64,000 nucleotides of DNA from Corynebacterium propinquum DSM 44285. GTDB taxonomy: Bacteria; Actinomycetota; Actinomycetes; Mycobacteriales; Mycobacteriaceae. Position 1 is the stretch's first letter. The number at the start of each line of letters is the position of its first letter. Positions 9,121 to 16,767 of the stretch are shown one piece after another. Below the pieces are notes generated by a model. The model did no database searches, was not told the origin of the DNA, and saw only the letters and a list, made by a program, of their open reading frames with translations. The stretch spans positions 83,788-147,787 of the forward strand of contig NZ_AQXC01000005.1 of assembly GCF_000375525.1 (NCBI RefSeq), read 5' to 3'. The translations under genes and the position numbers were made by a program.

Positions 9121-10377
9121 ATGGCAGAAAATAAACTTTGGTCGAGAACATTTTCGAGGTTGTGGGCTTGCGAAGGTGTATCAGTGCTATCAGCTCAAAT
9201 GCTTATTTTTGCACTTCCCATAGTAGCAGTCTCTACATTCCAAGCTACTGATGCACAAATTGGGCTAATCAATACCTTCGTCGGTTTGGGTTTACTTACC
9301 TTTTTAATCCTCGGGGCAAGTCTTACTGATCTACGACGCCAAGACAAACTCCTTGGCGCTTTATCCCTAACACGTGCCATGATATGTGGCTTCGCTGCTT
9401 TTGCCGCAGCCACCGATGCACTCGCGTTATGGCATTTACTCATCATAGGGTTTGCAATCAGCGGAATGACCGCCTTATACGATAGTGCATTTTCAGCTGT
9501 CGTCCCACAAGTTGTCCATACTCATCATTTAGGCAAAGCAAATAGTTGGATTGCCGCCTTACGCTCTGCAGCAGATATTGGCGCAGGTTCATTAGCAGGA
9601 ATACTACTGTCCTATACAGGATCGGCGACTTTATTTTGTTTACTCATGGTTTTCTACGCAATAGCCAGCATCGGACCTTTTAGTCTGCGCCCCATATTTA
9701 AAAGAAAACCTAAACTCAACTCATCGAATCAACATGTTTTCTCACAAATCATGGGAGCTCGAGAAGGGATTCGTTTCCTGCTCGCTGATCCCATACAAAG
9801 ACCAATCACCCTAGCCATAGCCCATTTCAACCTGTTCACCAGTGCTATACAAGCCCTATATGTTGTATTTGCTCTACGATACGCAAACCTGTCTGCAGCC
9901 GAGATTGGCGTAGCAGCAAGTATCGCTGGGGTTGTTGGCTTATGTGGTGTCTTTATCTCTGACTGGTCAATCAAGAAAATCCGCCCAGTTGTATTGCTGT
10001 CTGTGACATTAGCGCTACCAGTACTATCCGGGGCAGGTATCCTTATCCTGCCCCTTCTTGATCAATTCGCTTCTATGTTGGTACTGAGCGCTTCCCTCGG
10101 GCTCTGGGCCTGCGCTGTCCTGGTTAATGTTGCAGCAAGCGAAACACTCAAGCAGCAACTAGTCCCTGAAGCTATCCTCGGCCGTGTCTCAGCTGCGATT
10201 CGACTACTTACCTGGGGAGTCGACCCAATTGGTGCAGCCCTTGCCACGCTAGCAGTGCTCTATCTTCCTATTCACAGCGTGCTCATGATCAGTATTATTG
10301 GAATAGGTGCTTCCGTTTCCTGGCTGCTTACTTCCTCCCAGCTGCGCAAGCTCTCTCCTACACCAACCAGTAATTGA
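9121..10377 (+). CDS. MFS transporter, probable exporter of the modified peptide
   Basis: 418 aa with about 12 hydrophobic helices. The start MAENKLWSRTFSRLWACEGVS and the loop LTDLRRQDKLLGALSLTRA (the G-x-x-x-D-R/K motif between helices 2 and 3) place it in the EntS/MFS_3-like drug and siderophore exporter group, to which MccC of microcin C also belongs. AAGGAA at about 9109 precedes the ATG. It lies 24 bases after the SBP-like gene and closes the operon; the 69-bp repeat with its hairpin follows directly. By position it would export the product and protect the producer. No separate immunity protein is visible. Confidence 0.82.
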   Translation: MAENKLWSRTFSRLWACEGVSVLSAQMLIFALPIVAVSTFQATDAQIGLINTFVGLGLLTFLILGASLTDLRRQDKLLGALSLTRAMICGFAAFAAATDALALWHLLIIGFAISGMTALYDSAFSAVVPQVVHTHHLGKANSWIAALRSAADIGAGSLAGILLSYTGSATLFCLLMVFYAIASIGPFSLRPIFKRKPKLNSSNQHVFSQIMGAREGIRFLLADPIQRPITLAIAHFNLFTSAIQALYVVFALRYANLSAAEIGVAASIAGVVGLCGVFISDWSIKKIRPVVLLSVTLALPVLSGAGILILPLLDQFASMLVLSASLGLWACAVLVNVAASETLKQQLVPEAILGRVSAAIRLLTWGVDPIGAALATLAVLYLPIHSVLMISIIGIGASVSWLLTSSQLRKLSPTPTSN

Positions 10378-10400
10378 TGACACTTTTGCTGAGGCGTTCA

Positions 10401-10469
10401 CCCCACCCCGATTCCAGTACCAGCCATGCCATGATGCCGGGTGGCAACTAAAACAACCACCCGGCCTCC
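10401..10469. repeat. 69-bp direct repeat, copy B, extending into an ogt 3'-end fragment
   Basis: Identical to 5087-5155. The stem GCCGGGTGG (10436-10444) with CCACCCGGC (10457-10465) is a likely terminator for the MFS gene. Beyond the shared 69 bases, 10470-10496 continues to match the 3' end of ogt (compare 11886-11911) with a few substitutions. Copy B is therefore a partial second copy of the ogt tail. Confidence 0.9.
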
Positions 10470-10587
10470 GCCGCGCTTGGCTCTTCATGCTGCAACACGC
10501 GCAGGCGGCACTCCTGGTGCAATCTTGTGGCTCCTGATGTTTTTGAAGCCGAGACTTCAGCTACACTAGCTAAAGTCACATAGTTGA

Positions 10588-10616
10588 CCCCCCGACGTGC
10601 CCACTTTCCGGGGGGG
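10588..10616. terminator. GC-rich hairpin in the 10.5-10.7 kb gap
   Basis: CCCCCCG (10588-10594) pairs with CGGGGGG (10609-10615). There is no T-run after it on the plus strand. The 10470-10706 gap otherwise holds only the ogt-tail fragment and the ribosome binding site of the next gene (AAAGAGG at about 10692). The structure may be a remnant of a mobile element end. Confidence 0.35.
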
Positions 10617-10706
10617 CAGTCCCCTCACTCAAGCTGATTACTATTACTCAGCGGTCAAACTAAAGAATCCATAATTAAGCTTATGGCAATGTAAAGAGGT
10701 TTAGCA

Positions 10707-11168
10707 TTGAGTAACGATGGCCGTTCTTCATCGCTTTGGGATTGGCCGCGATGGGCGCTTCCGTTCCCTGAAATTTTGCTGATCGCCGTATTGCAACTAA
10801 CGAGTTGGGCACACTGCTCACTGAATGACTGTGCAGAAGGCCCCACCGATTTCACCACCGGCGGCAGCAACCTATGGTGGTGGCAACTCATGAGTGTGGC
10901 GGCCATCGTGATCAGCACTATTTTCGCCGCGTTCCCACTACGCAGTCGTCTGCCAGAAATCGGCTTATTACTCTGGTCCGGATTTACTTGGTCGCTACAA
11001 TTTTGGGCCTTTAACCAAGACCTAGTCGATAACTACGACTTACAATTACTCTTATACCCAATCTCGGAATCCTGGAGGGCCGGTATCATCGTCGCCACGA
11101 GTTTATTCCTCCGAAAGAGCCTGCTCAAACGACGGTTAAACCAAACTCCAACTGCCCTAAACAACTAA
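10707..11168 (+). CDS. Small hypothetical membrane protein
   Basis: 153 aa from a TTG start with AAAGAGG nine bases ahead. It has four hydrophobic stretches (about residues 20-37, 58-78, 88-108 and 118-136), Trp-rich loops and a basic C-terminal tail (LRKSLLKRRLNQ). I do not recognise the family. The last ~21 codons are duplicated at 11803-11870 next to ogt, showing that this gene originally lay directly before ogt, converging on it, before the lipoprotein segment came between them. Neighbouring genes give no hint of function. Confidence 0.6.
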   Translation: MSNDGRSSSLWDWPRWALPFPEILLIAVLQLTSWAHCSLNDCAEGPTDFTTGGSNLWWWQLMSVAAIVISTIFAAFPLRSRLPEIGLLLWSGFTWSLQFWAFNQDLVDNYDLQLLLYPISESWRAGIIVATSLFLRKSLLKRRLNQTPTALNN

Positions 11169-11172
11169 AACA
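11105..11172. repeat. 68-bp direct repeat, copy 1 (3' end of membrane protein gene)
   Basis: Matches 11803-11870 with three substitutions and no gaps. Copy 1 encodes the C-terminal tail of the 153-aa membrane protein; copy 2 is a non-coding relic beside ogt. The pair brackets the solo IS end and the lipoprotein gene. Confidence 0.92.
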
Positions 11173-11194
11173 GAACAAAACCCGGGGCACTTCA
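11173..11194. mobile_element. Solo IS3 right-end terminal repeat
   Basis: GAACAAAACCCGGGGCACTT plus CA is the same as the right end of the IS at 6446-6468. No transposase is attached. It abuts copy 1 of the 68-bp repeat exactly, so it marks the junction at which the lipoprotein segment was joined. The rest of the 11195-11340 gap shows no gene. Confidence 0.8.
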
Positions 11195-11340
11195 GTACAG
11201 GCTGTCATGAAGATATGATGAGGAAGGGAGAAGTGCTCATCGCTTTCCCTCGCGGCAACTTCGTTACGTTCAGAGATTCTTCAGGCAAACCTGGCTCAGC
11301 TTTTTCCCAACGGAATCCAATGTGAAAGAAGGTCTGACTG

Positions 11341-11787
11341 GTGAAAAACCCCTATCGGATAGCTTTGCTCCTCGCTTCTGGTGCATTCCTCATTGCAGGA
11401 TGTTCCCAAGCTCAGGAAGGAGCTGATTCTTCTCCTGTCAGTCTCCCCGGTAGCAATGTCTCAAAGATTCCAGTTCGCAACCCGACAGATCCTATCCTTG
11501 GAGACGTCTCACTAGATGGAAAATGTGATGAGTCAGTGATTGGTATTGACCACGAACGACCTACAGCACATATCACGTACAAGGGACAACCTGGAGACAA
11601 AATTAGGGCTGAGATTATCTTTATGGATGATTCTAAAGAATCAAAGACTCAATCTTTTGAGATGGGAAGCATGCAAGCTGAAATGCAGTTACCAACCAAC
11701 ATTCCAAATTATTTAATATCGAATATTAAAGTAAATGCGGAAGGTCGCGTGGGGACTCCTGGTGAGTGCACGATAGATGTTAAGTAA
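11341..11787 (+). CDS. Small exported lipoprotein of unknown function
   Basis: 148 aa from a GTG start behind GAAAGAAGG. The signal peptide ends in the lipobox LIAGC (Cys21), followed by a Ser/Gln linker. The mature part has two further Cys (C61 in GKCDES and C143 near the end) that could form a disulfide. Predicted beta strands suggest a small beta-sandwich domain of roughly 90 residues. I do not recognise the family. The gene sits between the two 68-bp repeats with a solo IS end upstream, so it is likely acquired. It could be a surface decoy, exclusion or immunity-type lipoprotein, but nothing in the sequence settles this. Confidence 0.7.
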   Translation: MKNPYRIALLLASGAFLIAGCSQAQEGADSSPVSLPGSNVSKIPVRNPTDPILGDVSLDGKCDESVIGIDHERPTAHITYKGQPGDKIRAEIIFMDDSKESKTQSFEMGSMQAEMQLPTNIPNYLISNIKVNAEGRVGTPGECTIDVK

Positions 11788-11802
11788 ATTTTTAGCGAGT
11801 TG

Positions 11803-11870
11803 ATTCCTCCGAAAGGGCCTGCTCAAACGACGGTTAAACCACACTCCAACTGCCCTAAGCAACTAAAACA
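11803..11870. repeat. 68-bp direct repeat, copy 2
   Basis: A fragment of the membrane protein gene's 3' end, out of coding context, running into the stop codon of ogt (11863-11865). It differs from copy 1 at three positions. Confidence 0.92.
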
Positions 11871-12504
11871 ACCGCCCGGCCTCCGCCGCGCTCGGCTCTT
11901 CATGCTGCAACAACCAGCGCTTTCGGTCCAAGCCACCGGCATAACCGGTCAAGCTACCATCAGCACCGAGCACCCGGTGACACGGCACAATCACACTCCA
12001 CGGATTCCGCCCCACTACCTGCCCAACCCGCTGTGATAGTCCCACATTGCCCATCTCACGCGCCAACGCACCATACGTCGTGGTCGAACCATACGCAATC
12101 CCCTGCAGCAGCCGCCAGACCCGCACCGAATACTCGCTTGCCGACGCCGCCACGTGTGCCCAATCCAAAGGCACCGTGAAATCCTGACGCTTGCCGACGA
12201 AATACTCCTCTAGCTGATTCCGAGCCTGGCACAGTATCCGGCGGATGCTCTCATCGCTGTTGTCACCGCCGTCCGCTGCGCTTTCCAATTCACACCGTGG
12301 CCCGCACTCCGCAATATCTGGCACATGCTTACCGCCACTGAAATACACCCCGACTAGCCCGTCGGCAGTAGCAACCGCCATTACCTCACCAACCGGGTTC
12401 TTTCCCGGCGCGGAAAAACTCGTGTGTTGCACGCCGCCGTGCGTCTTTCCAGCAGACGAATTTTTACTGTGCGCATCCCGCATCTGCGGCTGGGAATCGT
12501 TCAT
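11863..12504 (-). CDS. ogt: Methylated-DNA--protein-cysteine methyltransferase
   Basis: 213 aa. The enzyme transfers the methyl group from O6-methylguanine to its own Cys in a single-use reaction. The active site IVPCHRVLGADGSLTGYAGG is at about residues 169-188, preceded by the helix-turn-helix-like YGSTTTYGALAREMG and by NPWSVI, which hold the DNA. The N-terminal ~50 residues are less conserved and the start could be internal. The stop codon falls in the loop of what was originally a terminator hairpin. Copies of this gene's tail occur at 10445-10496 and, shorter, at 5131-5155. It converges on the accessory region and is divergent from crcB. Confidence 0.92.
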   Translation of the reverse strand: MNDSQPQMRDAHSKNSSAGKTHGGVQHTSFSAPGKNPVGEVMAVATADGLVGVYFSGGKHVPDIAECGPRCELESAADGGDNSDESIRRILCQARNQLEEYFVGKRQDFTVPLDWAHVAASASEYSVRVWRLLQGIAYGSTTTYGALAREMGNVGLSQRVGQVVGRNPWSVIVPCHRVLGADGSLTGYAGGLDRKRWLLQHEEPSAAEAGRLF

Positions 12505-12573
12505 AAACCCATTCTAGGGCGATCTGCTGGCAGCATTTCCGCCCGGCGCGGCGTCGTCGGTAGGATCGGCGCT

Positions 12574-13020
12574 GTGTTTCGCGAGGCCTTGATGATCGGG
12601 ATCGGCGCCGCCATTGGTGCGCTCATCCGGTTCGTTACCCTCGCGATTTTCGGCGAAGAGCTGTTTCCCGTCGCCGTACTAGACATGATCGCCTGTTTCC
12701 TGATGGGCTATCTCGCGCCCGGCCCGTTTGGCGGTGCTGGCATGCTGGGCGGCTTTTCGACGTACTCGGCGTTTGTGGGGCTCGCCTTTACAGAATTGGG
12801 CAGCCACCAGGTGTTTTATGTCATCGGTATCGTGCTGGCCTGCATGTTCTGTTGGCTGGGTGGCGATCAGTTGCGCAACGTGTTGGATCTGCGCGAGAAG
12901 ATGGCCCACTTTGTACTCACCCATGGGCCCTGGGCGCACCCGGAGACGAACCCGCGCGTACACCCGGAGTTCCCTGCCGCTGAAGGCGCTGCGGGTGGCA
13001 AGGACGGTGAGAGCGAATGA
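12574..13020 (+). CDS. crcB: Fluoride channel subunit CrcB (first of pair)
   Basis: 148 aa from GTG 12574 with TAGGATC ahead; ATG 12592 is an alternative, and a longer open frame from 12424 would overlap ogt and is unlikely. It has four hydrophobic helices. GFSTYSAF matches the conserved GxTTFSTF/GFSTFS break motif of the Fluc family. The C-terminal ~40 residues after the last helix are a polar extension (WAHPETNPRVHPEF) longer than usual. With its neighbour it would form a heterodimeric dual-topology channel that lets toxic F- leave the cell. Confidence 0.88.
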   Translation: MFREALMIGIGAAIGALIRFVTLAIFGEELFPVAVLDMIACFLMGYLAPGPFGGAGMLGGFSTYSAFVGLAFTELGSHQVFYVIGIVLACMFCWLGGDQLRNVLDLREKMAHFVLTHGPWAHPETNPRVHPEFPAAEGAAGGKDGESE

Positions 13021-13406
13021 ACCTCGATATCAGCCTCGCCGAAGCACTCTTGTCGACGGCTTCCGTCGCCGCAGGTGCCTTTGCCGGAGGGCTAGTGCGC
13101 GGCTTGTTAAGCAAGCTGCGCGGCCGGTACACCGGAACCGCGAGTTCTAATATGCTGGCGTGTTTCGCACTCGGGATCATGTTGGCGCGCGTCGACTTGG
13201 GCGCGCTCGTGCACCTGCCCTATTGGGAAATCGCTTTTGGTACAGGTTTTTGTGGTGCGCTTTCAACCCTGGCAACCCTGGCCCGCGAACTGGGGAATCT
13301 GACCTACGAACGGGCGTGGATCCGTTTGGGTGCTTATATCCTTTTCACGGTGCTCGGCGGGCTGGGCGCAGTCTGGCTGGGATGGTTGCTGGGCATCGCG
13401 GTCTGA
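13017..13406 (+). CDS. crcB: Fluoride channel subunit CrcB (second of pair)
   Basis: 129 aa, starting within the stop of the first crcB (ATGA overlap). It has four hydrophobic helices and a GTGFCGALSTLATLARE segment in the place of the family's GFxGGxTTFST motif. As in other actinobacteria the two genes are probably specialised halves of one antiparallel dimer. The break motif is less canonical here than in the first copy, which fits such division of labour. Confidence 0.85.
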   Translation: MNLDISLAEALLSTASVAAGAFAGGLVRGLLSKLRGRYTGTASSNMLACFALGIMLARVDLGALVHLPYWEIAFGTGFCGALSTLATLARELGNLTYERAWIRLGAYILFTVLGGLGAVWLGWLLGIAV

Positions 13407-13417
13407 CCAACGCAAAA

Positions 13418-13457
13418 CCGCCAGCCCTGATGCTCACAATGAGCACCGGACTGGCGG
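13418..13457. terminator. Two-part hairpin between crcB and narI (convergent)
   Basis: The outer stem is CCGCCAG (13418-13424) with CTGGCGG (13451-13457), the inner stem TGCTCA (13431-13436) with TGAGCA (13440-13445). It lies between two genes that converge and could end both; AAAA precedes it, which is a U-run for the leftward nar transcript. Confidence 0.75.
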
Positions 13458-13509
13458 CGGTCGCTGCCGTAGCAGCGTATTGCATCAAATGGCTAGACCC
13501 GCGGGAAAC

Positions 13510-14289
13510 CTAAGCACCGTGGCTTGGGGTTTCACCTTCCAACTGCTCGCGGTGCGAACGGATCGGCTCCCACGCGGTATTGGAACGCATCGGGGTGGTG
13601 CGCTCGTCGCGGGAACGGTACAGCACGTACGGGCGGGTGGTGTACCCCACCGGCGCGGAGAACGCGTGCACCAGGCGGGTAAACGGCCACACGGCAATCA
13701 GCGTGAAACCAGCAATGACGTGCACCTTGAACTGCCACGGAGCATTAGCCATCAAATCCGGCTCGATATTGAAAATCAATAGCTGACGCAACCACGGCGA
13801 GATGGTTTCGCGGTAGTCGTATCCGCCGGTACCGGCCAGATCAAACAACTGCAGCGTAAACGTCGCGAAAGAACCGGAGATCAGCGCCGCACCTAACAAA
13901 ATGTACATGACTTTGTCGGAGGCAGACGTCGACAAGAACACCGAGCGGTTCTTCAAACGACGGTAGAGCAACCCGGCGAATCCCAGCAACACCGCCAACG
14001 CGGCAATGGAACCCGGGATGGTCGCGATCAGGTGGTAGGCGTGATCGTCGATACCGACGGCGCGAGTCCAGGACTTCGGAAAGGCCAGACCCATCAGGTG
14101 GCCGATGATCACGAAGACCATGCCCCAGTGGAACAGCGGCGACGACAAGCGCAGCAGCTTGGATTCATAAATCTGTGAGGAGTGGGTGGTCCAGCCGAAT
14201 TGGTCCGAGCGCCAACGCCAGAAGATACCGACGACAAACGCCACAATCGCTAACCACGGGAACGCGCCCCAGAGGAAGTTATCAAACAT
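13510..14289 (-). CDS. narI: Respiratory nitrate reductase gamma subunit (cytochrome b)
   Basis: 259 aa with five hydrophobic helices. It anchors NarGH on the inner face of the membrane, takes electrons from menaquinol through two b hemes and passes them to NarH. Histidines in the helices (HWGMVFVIIGHLMGL and HVIAGFTLIAVWPFTRLVHAFS) fit the heme ligands. It is the last gene of the leftward nar operon, 24 bases after narJ and followed by the hairpin at 13418-13457. Its length is slightly above the usual ~225-245 aa because of a polar C-terminal tail. Confidence 0.95.
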   Translation of the reverse strand: MFDNFLWGAFPWLAIVAFVVGIFWRWRSDQFGWTTHSSQIYESKLLRLSSPLFHWGMVFVIIGHLMGLAFPKSWTRAVGIDDHAYHLIATIPGSIAALAVLLGFAGLLYRRLKNRSVFLSTSASDKVMYILLGAALISGSFATFTLQLFDLAGTGGYDYRETISPWLRQLLIFNIEPDLMANAPWQFKVHVIAGFTLIAVWPFTRLVHAFSAPVGYTTRPYVLYRSRDERTTPMRSNTAWEPIRSHREQLEGETPSHGA

Positions 14290-14313
14290 GGTGTGGTCCT
14301 TAATTAATTTTAT

Positions 14314-15147
14314 TTATACAACGCCCGGCTGCGTGGTCGGGAACGGCAAATCCGCGATGCCGACCATCTCTGCGGGCGGCCCGGTACGGATCAAATCGAC
14401 GTATTTCTGCGCAGTCTTTGCATCGACCTGCGGCAGCGCCTTGCACAACGCGACGATCAGCGCGACATACGGCGAGCTCACCTGGTTCAGCGCCGCCCGC
14501 AGCACCTCAATGCCCTCGCGGTGGCTGGCCACCATTTCCACGGCGCGTTCGTGCTCTTCGCCTTCGGTCATCGCCATGGCTTCTAGTACCACGCACAGAT
14601 GATCCGGCAACTCGTCGTCCGAAATCTGGAACCCCAAGGCCTCCAGCTGCTCACGGAACGACAAAATCGCCATGCCCCGCTGGCGGGTATCGCCAACGGC
14701 GTAATAAGACAAGAACAACGCGCAGCGACGACGCTGGTCGAAGGTTTCCACGTAGTGTTCTTCCAGCGCGCGTGGGCCCACGCTGCGGGCCCATTCCGCG
14801 AAGTTCACGAAGTCCGTGGCAATCGCCAACGGCAGCTGATCTACCTGCTCTTCAACAGCGGCGAGCTTATCGATGATGTCCTCGCCCGGGTAGTTCAGCA
14901 ACACAGACACCGCCATCGCGGTGATGCGTCGCTGCTCTTCGGTGACCTCCACCGGGGCAATGAACTCGGTGGGCACTTTACCGGTGTGGGCACGCAGGGT
15001 TCGCTCGACGTCCTTGGCGCCACCCATAGTGCCGATACCCGCCGGGGTGCCGTAGCCGGCGACGGCGTCGTCGGCAGAAGCAGCGGCGAATTTCGGCTTC
15101 GTCGACGGAGTCGTCGGGCGTTTGCGCAGCTTGTCGAAGATACTCAA
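14314..15147 (-). CDS. narJ: Nitrate reductase assembly chaperone (delta)
   Basis: 277 aa, all-helical and acidic. It binds NarG and helps insert the molybdenum cofactor, and is not part of the final complex. Recognisable family features are LLNYPGEDII, the EHYVETFDQRRRCALFLSYYAVGDTRQRG block (about residues 129-157) and the DELPDHLCVVLEAMA segment. A low-complexity N-terminal ~60 residues with many Ala and Thr is an extension relative to the E. coli protein (236 aa). It sits between narH and narI. Confidence 0.94.
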   Translation of the reverse strand: MSIFDKLRKRPTTPSTKPKFAAASADDAVAGYGTPAGIGTMGGAKDVERTLRAHTGKVPTEFIAPVEVTEEQRRITAMAVSVLLNYPGEDIIDKLAAVEEQVDQLPLAIATDFVNFAEWARSVGPRALEEHYVETFDQRRRCALFLSYYAVGDTRQRGMAILSFREQLEALGFQISDDELPDHLCVVLEAMAMTEGEEHERAVEMVASHREGIEVLRAALNQVSSPYVALIVALCKALPQVDAKTAQKYVDLIRTGPPAEMVGIADLPFPTTQPGVV

Positions 15148-15174
15148 GGGTTGCTCCTACTTCTTCCCTATTCC

Positions 15175-16767
15175 CTATTTTTTCGGAGGGAACATCGAAT
15201 CGGGCCGGTCGCCACTCCAGGACAGCAGCGAGACTTTGCCGCCTTGGGCAGCACTGCTGGTGCAGGCTTCCGGTGCGCCCATGCCCAGGTCGTGGAATAC
15301 GTCCTCGGAGGCCTTTGCTGGGTCCACATTGCCGAATGGGTCCAGGTTGGAAATGCCACGTGGGGTTTCCGGAGAAGCGGTCGGGATGACGTAGCGGTCG
15401 TCGTACTTCGCGATGGACAGCAGACGGTACATTTCTTCGATCTGCTTGCCGGTCATGCCGACGGCCTGCGCAATTTCTTCCTTCGGCTCGTTGCCCAGGT
15501 TGATATCGCGCATGTAGGAACGCATAGCCACCAGGCGGCGCAGGGATTTCTCCACCGGCACGGTATCGCCCGCGGTGAACAAACCAGCCAGGTAATCCAG
15601 CGGGATGCGCATATTCGACAAAGCCGAGAACAAGATCTTGTGATCCTCGCCGTCGTTGCCGGAAGCAGTCACGCTGTCGACGATTGGGGACAGCGGCGGG
15701 ATGTACCAGACCATAGGCAAGGTGCGGTACTCCGGGTGCAGCGGCAAAGCAACACCGTACTTGAAGATCAGATCATAGATCGGCGACTGCTGAGCAGCAT
15801 CAATCCAGGAGTGCGGGATACCCTCTGCTTGCGCGGCGCGCACCACCTCTGGGTCGTGCGGATCCAGCATGATCGACTTCTGTGCCTCAAACAGATCCTG
15901 CTCGTTTTCGGTGGCAGCGGCTTCGGCGACGCGGTCGGCGTCGTAAAGAATCACGCCCAGGTAGCGCAGACGGCCCACGCAGGTCTCAGAGCAGACTGTC
16001 GGCTGCCCGACCTCTAAGCGCGGGTAGCACAAGGTACATTTTTCGGCTTTACCAGTCTTGTGGTTGAAATAAACCTTCTTGTACGGGCAGCCGGACACGC
16101 ACATGCGCCAACCACGGCAACGGTCTTGGTCCACCAGAACAATGCCGTCCTCGGTGCGCTTGTACATCGCGCCCGACGGGCACGAGGAAACACAGGTTGG
16201 GTTCATGCAGTGCTCGCAGATACGCGGCAAGTAGAACATGAACGAATCCTCGATTTCCTTTTTCACCTCGAGGTTCATGTTGTGCAGCACCGGGTCATCG
16301 TCCATGGTGGTCGTCGAACCACCCAGGTTATCGTCCCAGTTGGACGACCATTCAATCTTGCTGATGTCGCGCCCGTCGATCTGCGATACCGGCTTCGCGG
16401 TAGGCTGCGTTTTCTGCCCAGCCTTCGCGCCCATCAGATCTTCGTACTGGTAAGTCCACGGCTCGTAGTAGTCCTTGAGCTCCGGCAAGTTCGGGTTGTG
16501 GAACAGCGTCGCCAATTTCTTGATGCGTCCACCGGCTTTCGGCTTCAGCTTGCCAGAGCTGGTGCGTTCCCAGCCGCCTTTCCACTTCTCCTGGTCCTCC
16601 CACGTGCGTGGGTAGCCCAGACCCGGGCGGGTCTCGACGTTGTTGAACCAAATGTACTCGGTGCCTTCACGGTTGGTCCATGCCTGCTTACAGGTCACCG
16701 AACAAGTGTGGCAGCCAATGCACTTGTCCAGGTTCATGATCATGGAAATTTGGGCCATGACTTTCAT
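15175..16767 (-). CDS. narH: Respiratory nitrate reductase beta subunit (Fe-S)
   Basis: 530 aa. Cys clusters bind three [4Fe-4S] and one [3Fe-4S] centre: CIGCHTCSVTCKQAW near the N-terminus, CEHCMNPTCVSSCPSGA, and CRGWRMCVSGCPYKK with the later CTLC and CSETCVGR. The Trp in CRGW marks the site of the [3Fe-4S] cluster. It carries electrons from NarI to NarG. Its start lies at the end of narG (one-base overlap). Internal Met codons at residues 4 and 9 are alternative starts. Confidence 0.96.
   Translation of the reverse strand: MKVMAQISMIMNLDKCIGCHTCSVTCKQAWTNREGTEYIWFNNVETRPGLGYPRTWEDQEKWKGGWERTSSGKLKPKAGGRIKKLATLFHNPNLPELKDYYEPWTYQYEDLMGAKAGQKTQPTAKPVSQIDGRDISKIEWSSNWDDNLGGSTTTMDDDPVLHNMNLEVKKEIEDSFMFYLPRICEHCMNPTCVSSCPSGAMYKRTEDGIVLVDQDRCRGWRMCVSGCPYKKVYFNHKTGKAEKCTLCYPRLEVGQPTVCSETCVGRLRYLGVILYDADRVAEAAATENEQDLFEAQKSIMLDPHDPEVVRAAQAEGIPHSWIDAAQQSPIYDLIFKYGVALPLHPEYRTLPMVWYIPPLSPIVDSVTASGNDGEDHKILFSALSNMRIPLDYLAGLFTAGDTVPVEKSLRRLVAMRSYMRDINLGNEPKEEIAQAVGMTGKQIEEMYRLLSIAKYDDRYVIPTASPETPRGISNLDPFGNVDPAKASEDVFHDLGMGAPEACTSSAAQGGKVSLLSWSGDRPDSMFPPKK

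Noticed and set aside
14599..16017. A 472-codon plus-strand frame opposite narH/narJ, and similar long frames opposite narG and the ZnuA-like gene
   Set aside because: They are antisense shadows of well-recognised genes in GC-rich codon usage, without ribosome binding sites or recognisable proteins.
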